Source: Baffinella frigidus
Taxonomy: Eukaryota; Cryptophyceae; Cryptomonadales; Baffinellaceae
Length of the DNA stretch: 10,022 nucleotides
Assembly: GCA_026770585.1 (NCBI GenBank)
Contig: MU647120.1
Span: forward strand, 79,916 to 89,937
Direction: 5' to 3'
The notes beneath the pieces are model-generated. The model ran no database searches and was not told the origin of the DNA. It saw nothing but the letters and a program-made list of their open reading frames with translations. Of the stretch, positions 6,149 to 10,022 are shown piece by piece; the stretch's first letter is position 1, and each line of letters opens with the position of its first letter. A program made the position numbers and the translations under genes.

Positions 6149-9100
6149 GTGCTTGCCGCCCCCATAGACGGCGCCTCCCCCCAACCACCTTTGATCCAAA
6201 CCACCTTGCATCCTCAACTCTAGCACAACACCTCAACTCTAGCACAGCATCGCTCGAGCGATGCACATGCCCGGCTTAGGGGTTAGGGGTTAGGGCTAGG
6301 GTTTAGGGTTTAGGGTTTAGCTGCCAGGCTGTACCTCCCATAGGATCCAAGGTGGTTTTACTTTTTACGGTTCATGGATTAGGGATCAGGGTTTGGGGTT
6401 CAGATTTAGGTCAGAGTTGAGGATTCATGGTTCCCTCGCTCTCTCTCAAGTCTGATCAGGTCCAGAACATCAAGGGTTCCTCCCCTGCTCGCTCCGCCCT
6501 TGGCTCTACCCACCCGGTGGGCTTCGAAGGCGATTTCGACCAGAAGTCTGGTCGACATGTCGGTGAATTAAACGTGTCTTTGAACCGAGCAATTCTCAAC
6601 TAGTGCCACGAAAATACATGGACCGGTCTGCGTAGCCCACCGTCTAGCTCTGTTTCACTCGGGTTGACTAAATCGATTGTGTCCTTTTATTCGACCCACA
6701 TCGTCAAAAGTCTACTTTTCCAAGGGAATTTATCAACTATTGGCGAACCGTTGCGATTTGGGCTCGACATTTTGTCGAGCCCGATTCAAGTGGAGCAGAG
6801 CTAGACCGTGTGAAACTGGGGGTAGGAAAAAAAACGGGGGAAGGGGTACCGATTCTCTCGCGCTCGAGCTTTGCTACCTACGGGGAACCACCGACACGTC
6901 TTATCCGCCAAAATCGTCTGGTGACAAAAGTTGTCAACGAAGAGAAACAAATCGTTTTTTCTCTAAAAGTTGCCGATCTGTTGGGAAGAATTGTGAACCG
7001 ACCGCAATTCCCGAATTCTAGACAGTCGTTCCGCGTAGACATCTCTCTGAACACCGCTGTTTTTTGCCGGGGGGTTTCAGGAAGTCGAGAGTTCTGTTAA
7101 CAGAGGGTTCAGGGTTTAGGCTGAACAGCGGGGCGCTTGCTCTGGGGAGGTCTCACTCATAAGATAACGGACTCAAAACCGGGTAGTTAGGCCTACGGTA
7201 TTGCCTACGGTAGGCCTACGGTATTGCCTACGGTAGGCCGTAGGGCTCCTAGGGCCTAATGTTTCATAGGACCCCCCCTAGGGCCCTACGGCCTACCGTA
7301 GGCAATACCGTAGGCTTAACTACCCGGTTTTCAGCCCGTTACCCTATTAACACGGGAAGAGAAGATACTCTCGAGGGACCCACCCAGAGTCATATATCAC
7401 CAAGCACACAACCGTATACGAAGATTATTTCCGCTTAATCTTTGAATCCTTACACGTTTTGTTTTACAGGACGAAACCTTTCAACCCTTAACAATTCAAC
7501 CCTTACAAAAAAATTGTTTTAACAGGTGCTGGCCAAATTCCTGGACGAAGTTGGCTTCCACCCCCACTCGCTCGCGCTTGTCTTCACATAAAACCCTTTT
7601 ACCCCTTATCCCTTAAGTGACCAACGGGCGAATAATCGCCCGTGGAAGCCCTAGGCAGGTCCTAGGGCCCTACGGTAGGGCGTATGAGCCTACTGGTCAC
7701 TTAACGGATAATGTTTTTTCGCCCAGGGGCTGGTCAAATTCCTGGACGAAGTTGGCTTCCAATTTCATATGGAAACACTTGTAATTTATAAACTGGATTC
7801 AATGAAATTTACTACACAGAACGATCTTTACTAGTAATATTAAAGCAAACGTGTAGTAATTTTGATTGAAATCCAGTTAATAAATTATAGGTGTTTCCAT
7901 ATGAAATTCCGCTCGAGCGTTGCTAGCGCTCTCTGCACACCGCTCCAACAGCTCTCGCGCGAATCTTGACATAAAATCCTTTGCATCCTTACAACTTTTT
8001 TTTGCGCAGGTTCTGGTCAAATTCCTGGACGAATTTGGGTCCCACTCCCACTCGCTCGCGCGTGTCTTCACATAAAACCCTTTCAACCCGCATAACGTTT
8101 TTTTTTCAGGTTCTGGTCAAATTCCTGGACGAAGTCGGGTTCCACTCCCACTCGCTCGCGGAACTCTCCGGCCGCACGCATGTACGAACCCTAGACCTGT
8201 CCGAGTAAAGTTGGGCGCATAGATATTTCGCCCCCCCCCCCGAAATTTTACAGGTAAATTTTGACCCCCCCATGAAATCTACCTGTGAAATTTCGCGGGG
8301 GGGTGAAATATCTACGCGCCCAACTTTACTCGGACAGAGCAGGGAACCTTTCTCGGGAATGTGCTTTTGCCACACTCTCGGGAATGTGCTTTTGCCTGCG
8401 CTACAGTAGACTGATCCTCTCTTTTCCTGGTACTAATCGTGCCCGGTCGCGTCCCCGTCCTGGTACAAATACCCTCAGTCACCGAAAATCGGGCTACGAA
8501 GGGATTTTCGGTGACTGAGGGTTATCCACGTGTGGATTATTCACGAATTCCCATTGTAGTCCGCTGTGTGGTCCACCGTGTGGAGTACTAGCTCTGTCCC
8601 ACTTGATCCACCGTGCGGAATAGGGGGCCCGATGCATGACGCACGGTTTTGCGAAAATTCATCACATTTTAACAGGTTCAGAAACCAAGCCAAATCGCCC
8701 CAGAACGTCGACAGAAACCAGCCGCGTTACCCCCAAAACACCGCGAGAAAAACAGCTGTTTCACCCTCCAAACACCACGAGAAAACAGCTGCGTTACCCT
8801 TCAAACTCATCCCCAAACCAGCTGTGTTACCCCCAAAACACCGCCCCACACCAGCTGATTTACCCCCAAAACACCGCCCCAAACCCCAACCCCCTAACCC
8901 CTAACCCCTAAACCCTAAACCCTAAACCCTAAACCCCATACCAGGACAACGCGCTGGACGTGCTCGCGGCTCTAGAAGAGGTACCGCCGCCCCCCTCTTT
9001 AAGTCAACTTTAAGTCAACTTGACTCAAAGTTGACACCTTCCTGGAGCCATTTTTGGCGCTTAAGTTTACAGCGGGACTTTAGAGGTCTGCCCCCCCCTT

Positions 9101-10022
9101 GCGATACAGGAGCGGTTGACTGATCTGAGATTTTCCTGGTACTAACCCTGCCGGTCTCGTCCTCGTCCTGAACGAAAGCTCCGTGGATTAGTCAACTGTA
9201 TCCGCACAGGACCGCCTCAAGGCCGGACGTAAAGTAATTGCGTTGACTATTAACACACTTGGATACTCTGTGCTTTACATGAAACAATGGCAAAAGTTGA
9301 CGATGTCGGTACCAAAACGTCAACTTAACCGCTTTACACTCGGGCCCGCCTCAGGTCGGGACCTCGGCGTAGGGAGCTACAACGGGTCCCGAGGGCCCGC
9401 CTCAGGAGGGATGTTCAACCACAGTTGACTAATCCTCTTTTTGGCTGGTACTAATCGTGCCGGTCGCGTCCTGCCCGTGGTACAAACCGTGCCCGGATTA
9501 GTCAACTGCACCCGCCTCAGGTCGGGACGTCGGCGTGGGAGTTGAGACGGTTCATGGACCGGAAGCAGCTGTCGATACAGTAGACTTATCCTCTCTTTTC
9601 CTGGTACTAATCGTGCCCGGTCGCGTCCCCGTCCTGGTACAAATGCTCGATGGATTAGTCAACTGCATCGGCGGCAGGTCGGGACCTCGGCGTTGGAGCT
9701 GCAGCGGTTCATGGACCGCAGCGAGCTATCGATACAGTAGACTAATCACCCCGTCGCCTGGTACTAATCGTGCCGGTCGCGTCCTGCCCGTGGTACAAAC
9801 CGTGCCCGGATTAGTCAACTGCATCCGGATCAGGTGGAGACCTCGGCGTGAGAGTTGAGGCGGTTCAACGAGCTGTCGATACAGTAGACGAATCCTCTCT
9901 TTTCCTGGTACTAACCGTGCCCGGTCGCGTCCCCGTCCTGGTACAAACGCTCAATGGATTAGTCAACTGCATCCGCGGCAGGTGGGGACGTCGGCGTGGG
10001 AGCTGCGGCGGTTCATGGACCG
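6044..10022 (+). CDS. TAF8: TFIID subunit TAF8 (histone-fold protein), split gene, 3' end outside window
   Basis: TAF8 is a nuclear TFIID subunit whose N-terminal histone fold pairs with TAF10 during assembly of the RNA polymerase II initiation complex. Visible coding parts are 6044-6148, 8110-8181, 8945-8980 and one copy of a fourth exon (9521-9579, 9678-9736 or 9982 onward), giving about 90 residues. The first three junctions are phase 0. The joined product reads ICEAVGFEAVTASSLDTLSE, then VLVKFLDEVG, then ELSGRTH, DNALDVLAALEE and VGTSAWELRRFMDR. From memory of animal TAF8, this aligns without gaps across about 60 residues: GFE, (D/E)TL(S/T)E, E(V/I)G, RT and the final EVG/EMG coincide. 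The proline-rich part and the conserved C-terminal motif would lie beyond the window. Introns take up over 90 percent of the visible gene and consist largely of repeats. The family call comes from motif and length agreement, not a database search; a related TAF3-like fold is the main alternative. Confidence 0.8.
6212..6249 (+). repeat. 19-bp tandem duplication
   Basis: CCTCAACTCTAGCACAACA is repeated directly twice with one mismatch, early in intron 1. Confidence 0.8.
6276..6320 (+). repeat. interstitial telomere-type repeat (TTTAGGG) in intron 1
   Basis: TTAGGGG units followed by three TTTAGGG units lie 130 nt into intron 1, in the opposite orientation to the block in intron 2. Confidence 0.8.
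6642..6806. mobile_element. 165-bp inverted-repeat element (GTCTAGCTCTG ends)
   Basis: GTCTAGCTCTGTTTCACT at the left is matched at 15 of 18 positions by the reverse complement of AGTGGAGCAGAGCTAGAC at the right. An internal perfect hairpin, GGGCTCGACA / TGTCGAGCCC, lies near 6760-6782. The same CTAGCTCTG end occurs at 776, 4098, 4388 and 8590. Confidence 0.65.
7165..7341. mobile_element. 177-bp palindromic element (CCTACGGTAGGC family)
   Basis: The arms start TAACGG...AAAACCGGGTAGTTAGGC and end GCTTAACTACCCGGTTTT...CCGTTA. The interior repeats CCTACGGTATTGCCTACGG twice in the left arm. The outer flank CCCTATTAA is shared with the element at 1553-1702. Confidence 0.75.
7526..7591 (+). repeat. 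duplicated intron end plus exon 2 head, copy a (ends in stop)
   Basis: TTTTAACAG is followed by 17 codons like the start of exon 2 (VLAKFLDEVGFHPHSLA), then CTTGTCTTCACATAA, which closes the frame. It keeps GTGCTGGCC, the sequence most like the start of intron 1 (GTGCTTGCC at 6149). Confidence 0.75.
7607..7710. mobile_element. 104-bp inverted-repeat element
   Basis: TATCCCTTAAGTGACC pairs with GGTCACTTAACGGATA (15 of 16). Inside are a perfect ACGGGCGA/TCGCCCGT hairpin and the CCCTACGGTAGGG string of the CCTACGGTAGGC family. It sits between the branch-point region and the T-run of copy b's acceptor. Confidence 0.7.
7727..7760 (+). repeat. duplicated exon 2 head, copy b (interrupted)
   Basis: TTTTTTCGCCCAG is followed by GGGCTGGTCAAATTCCTGG and 15 more matching bases (GLVKFLDEVGF), then the match is cut by the inverted-repeat element at 7761. 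A decayed continuation of the unit (CTCTCGCGC, GACATAAAATCC) resumes near 7952. Confidence 0.7.
7761..7908. mobile_element. 148-bp inverted-repeat element inside exon 2 copy b
   Basis: AATTTCATATGGAAACAC pairs with GTGTTTCCATATGAAATT without mismatch, and pairing extends through TATAAACTGGATT and TTTACTACAC to an AT-rich centre. It interrupts the exon-like copy after GGCTTCC. TACTACACA strings also occur at 3676 and 4297. Confidence 0.75.
8010..8075 (+). repeat. duplicated exon 2 head, copy c (ends in stop)
   Basis: TTTTTTTTGCGCAG is followed by VLVKFLDEFGSHSHSLA and then CGTGTCTTCACATAA, a stop in frame. It lies exactly 100 bp upstream of the true exon 2 and is its closest copy. Confidence 0.8.
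8110..8181 (+). CDS. TAF8: TAF8 exon 2 (C-terminal helices of histone fold)
   Basis: The acceptor is a T-run followed by CAG at 8107-8109. The exon reads 24 codons: VLVKFLDEVGFHSHSLAELS, then GRTH. The donor CAT|GTACGA at 8182 was chosen because it leaves phase 0, joins in frame to exon 3, and makes the spacing from EVG to the next conserved EVG exactly 31 residues, the value I recall for animal TAF8. The later GT at 8205 would end in phase 2 and run exon 3 into a stop, so it was not used. Three partial copies of the start of this exon lie upstream at 7526, 7727 and 8010. This copy is the only one that continues into GAACTCTCCGGC and the conserved RT residues. Confidence 0.75.
8189..8344. mobile_element. 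156-bp inverted-repeat element at the start of intron 2
   Basis: CCCTAGACCTGTCCGAG...AAAG at the left pairs with CTTTACTCGGACAGAGCAGGG at 8324-8344, and pairing continues inward through GTTGGGCGC and GATATTTC. The centre is a run of C, a GAAATTTTACAGGTAAATT core and a run of G. The core resembles 785-860. The element begins 7 nt after the exon 2 donor. Confidence 0.7.
8406..8470 (+). mobile_element. left part of the same TIR element, copy E0, inside intron 2
   Basis: GTAGACTGATCC through CCTGGTACAAAT is close to identical with E3 and E5. The copy is then interrupted by a 20-bp-arm hairpin (8471-8522). A weak continuation (TGGATTATTCAC) follows near 8533, so the hairpin may have been inserted into this copy. 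Confidence 0.6.
8471..8522. repeat. hairpin with 20-bp perfect arms
   Basis: ACCCTCAGTCACCGAAAATC at 8471-8490 is the reverse complement of 8503-8522, with a 12-nt loop. The loop-side string CGAAGGGATTTTCG also occurs at 297 and, inverted, at 415, linking this hairpin to the inverted-repeat element at 282-445. Confidence 0.8.
8719..8888 (+). repeat. 33-bp minisatellite, five copies, in intron 2
   Basis: CAGC anchors lie at 8719, 8753, 8786, 8819 and 8852, spaced 34, 33, 33 and 33. The consensus is about CAGCTGYGTTACCCCCAAAA plus CACCGCCCCAAAC. The + strand is strongly A/C-biased. Since 33 is a multiple of three, an 11-residue repeat (QLxYPQNTAPx) stays open through the array, but that frame stops before exon 3, so I read it as intronic. 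Confidence 0.75.
8891..8937 (+). repeat. interstitial telomere-type repeat (CCCTAAA) before exon 3 acceptor
   Basis: CCCCTAA units change into four CCCTAAA units. They run to 8 nt upstream of the exon 3 acceptor and supply CTAAC/CTAAA strings that resemble a branch point. Confidence 0.8.
8945..8980 (+). CDS. TAF8: TAF8 exon 3 (12 codons)
   Basis: A micro-exon with acceptor CATACCAG at 8937-8944 and donor GAG|GTACCG at 8981, phase 0 on both sides. It reads DNALDVLAALEE and corresponds to the segment after the RT residues in TAF8 (consensus about D(V/I)xxxLxE). It is preceded directly by CCCTAAA repeats. It is only 36 nt long, so gene finders will probably miss it. The frame is fixed by both neighbours; the two alternative frames either stop or lose all family similarity. 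Confidence 0.7.
9115..9196 (+). mobile_element. 82-bp TIR element, copy E1
   Basis: The left end GTTGACTGATC and right end GGATTAGTCAAC are inverted repeats. The interior has CTGGTACTAA and the GTCTCGTCCTCGTCCTG block shared with the other copies. A CCGCACAG acceptor-like tail follows. Confidence 0.6.
9296..9324. repeat. 29-bp near-palindrome GTTGAC-N17-GTCAAC
   Basis: GTTGAC and GTCAAC ends enclose a GGTAC core. The same 6-17-6 layout occurs at 1210-1238 and 1909-1937. The surrounding stretch 9197-9354 is otherwise unassigned. Confidence 0.6.
9355..9411 (+). pseudogene. degenerate exon 4 remnant
   Basis: CCGCCTCAG is followed by GTCGGGACCTCGGCG, which matches the start of exon 4 (VGTSA). 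A TAG stop follows at once, and the rest no longer matches well. The GGGCCCGCCTCAG string recurs around 9397, suggesting a small internal duplication. A still weaker remnant (CCTCAAGGCCGGACG) is near 9215. Confidence 0.5.
9424..9506 (+). mobile_element. 83-bp TIR element, copy E2
   Basis: The ends are GTTGACTAATCC and GGATTAGTCAAC, a perfect 12-bp inverted repeat. Two TGGTAC cores lie inside. It lies between the remnant at 9355 and exon copy A, and it is followed by TGCACCCGCCTCAG, which supplies the 3' splice site. Confidence 0.7.
9521..9579 (+). CDS. TAF8: TAF8 exon 4, copy A (intact)
   Basis: The acceptor is CGCCTCAG at 9513-9520, and 59 nt follow, reading VGTSAWELRRFMDRKQLSI plus CA. The donor is ACA|GTAGAC at 9580. 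The start continues exon 3 as LEE-VGTSAWELRRF, which corresponds to the region just after the histone fold. The length is not a multiple of three, so two copies cannot be spliced in series without a frameshift. Copy A differs from the partial copy D only by synonymous changes over the shared 13 complete codons. It lies between two GTTGACTAATCC-type elements. Confidence 0.6.
9580..9663 (+). mobile_element. 84-bp TIR element, copy E3 (intron-forming)
   Basis: It starts exactly at the GTAGAC donor of exon copy A and ends GGATTAGTCAAC. The 14 nt that follow (TGCATCGGCGGCAG) complete the acceptor of copy B, so element plus tail equals the intron between the two copies. Confidence 0.7.
9678..9736 (+). 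CDS. TAF8: TAF8 exon 4, copy B (intact, divergent)
   Basis: The acceptor is GGCGGCAG at 9670-9677, and 59 nt follow, reading VGTSALELQRFMDRSELSI plus CA. The donor is ACA|GTAGAC at 9737. Compared with copy A there are about four synonymous and four amino-acid changes (W6L, R9Q, K15S, Q16E), with no stop and no indel. Whether A, B, or a copy to the right is spliced in cannot be decided from the sequence. It may be a mutually exclusive alternative exon or a recent non-functional duplicate. Confidence 0.5.
9737..9819 (+). mobile_element. 83-bp TIR element, copy E4
   Basis: It starts at the GTAGAC donor of exon copy B, has CTGGTACTAATCGTGCC inside, and ends GGATTAGTCAAC. The tail TGCATCCGGATCAG forms the acceptor of copy C. 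Confidence 0.7.
9834..9883 (+). pseudogene. TAF8 exon 4, copy C (broken)
   Basis: The acceptor GATCAG ends at 9833 and a GTAGAC donor follows at 9884, but the body has an in-frame TGA at the sixth codon (where A has TGG) and a 9-nt deletion removing the MDR codons. It still ends in ELSI plus CA. It is a decayed member of the exon 4 series. Confidence 0.6.
9884..9967 (+). mobile_element. 84-bp TIR element, copy E5
   Basis: It starts at the GTAGAC donor of copy C and ends GGATTAGTCAAC. Its interior is nearly identical to that of E3. The tail TGCATCCGCGGCAG leads into copy D. Confidence 0.7.
9982..10022 (+). CDS. TAF8: TAF8 exon 4, copy D (cut by window edge)
   Basis: The acceptor is CGCGGCAG at 9974-9981, followed by VGTSAWELRRFMDR to the end of the window. 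Over the visible part it encodes the same residues as copy A, with only third-position or synonymous changes (GTC/GTG, TTG/CTG, AGA/CGG). This makes it at least as good a candidate as copy A for the used exon. Confidence 0.5.
   Translation, partial: MGTSAWELRRFMD

Larger units (their letters stand above)
6149..8109 (+). other. TAF8 intron 1 (1961 nt)
   Basis: The donor is GTGCTT and the acceptor is T(n)CAG. In order it holds the 19-bp duplication, a TTTAGGG block, a repeat also found at 2125-2195 (6570-6640), an inverted-repeat element at 6642-6806, unassigned sequence at 6807-7140, a palindromic element at 7165-7341 and the series of duplicated 3' splice sites from 7450 on. The two frames open at 6677-7100 have no family character and I do not call them genes. 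Confidence 0.65.

Noticed and set aside
6677-7100. Two open frames inside intron 1
   Set aside because: They start within the inverted-repeat element at 6642-6806 or in unassigned sequence, have no domain character and no splice context.
8205-8206. GT in CCGAGTAAAG as the exon 2 donor
   Set aside because: It looks closer to a consensus donor, but it leaves phase 2, which pushes exon 3 into a stop, and it falls within the inverted-repeat element. The donor at 8182 keeps the frame and the expected spacing.
8566-8911. Two overlapping proline/asparagine-rich open frames as a gene
   Set aside because: They are translations of the 33-bp minisatellite; both frames are open simply because the strand lacks T and G. 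They lie inside intron 2.
8891-8937. A chromosome end
   Set aside because: The telomere-type block is short, degenerate at one side, and flanked on both sides by gene sequence, so it is interstitial.
1-10022. tRNA, rRNA, transposase or reverse transcriptase genes
   Set aside because: I looked for conserved stems, TTCGAATCC-type loops and catalytic motifs on both strands and saw none; the mobile elements here appear non-autonomous.

Overview
The window is eukaryotic and repeat-rich. It has no bacterial-style operons. Instead it shows short protein-coding stretches bounded by GT...AG splice signals, several interstitial blocks of TTTAGGG/CCCTAAA (the telomere repeat type of plants, green algae, dinoflagellates and some other protists), and many short inverted-repeat elements. 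The combination suggests an alga or other protist whose introns are populated by introner-like or MITE-like elements. The species cannot be named from the sequence.

The one gene I can identify with good support is a + strand gene for TAF8, the TFIID subunit with a histone fold. It starts at 6044 and runs off the right edge. Its exons are tiny and spread over 4 kb: exon 1 (6044-6148, 35 codons), exon 2 (8110-8181, 24 codons), exon 3 (8945-8980, 12 codons) and exon 4 (19 codons plus 2 nt). Exon 4 is present as a tandem series of intact and broken copies (9521, 9678, 9834, 9982, with a remnant at 9355). Joined in phase 0, exons 1-4 align without gaps to the TAF8 histone fold as I recall it from animals.

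The introns are the unusual part. Intron 1 (6149-8109) ends in a series of duplicated 3' splice sites, each followed by a copy of the start of exon 2; the best preserved upstream copies run into a stop codon. Intron 2 (8182-8944) begins 7 nt before an inverted-repeat element, then holds a 33-bp minisatellite, and ends in CCCTAAA repeats directly before the acceptor. After exon 3, an 82-84 bp element with GTTGACTAATCC / GGATTAGTCAAC ends alternates with exon 4 copies.

Left of 6044 the window is mostly repeats. At 1-645 a minus-strand exon-like unit is present two and a half times (1-118 degenerate; 177-277 and 540-640 well preserved). At 776-4700 there are palindromic elements, a 360-bp-spaced direct repeat, a C/G-rich repeat family (2045-3530), a 195-bp repeat with an 18-bp perfect palindrome (2932-3607) and a 46-bp perfect palindrome (4229-4274). 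At 4470-5130 there is a segmental duplication in which one copy carries an inverted-repeat insertion and the other keeps the empty site. At 5544-5643 there may be an exon of a divergent minus-strand gene of unknown function, and 5644-6043 would then be a shared upstream region.

No rRNA, tRNA, CRISPR array or autonomous transposase gene was seen.
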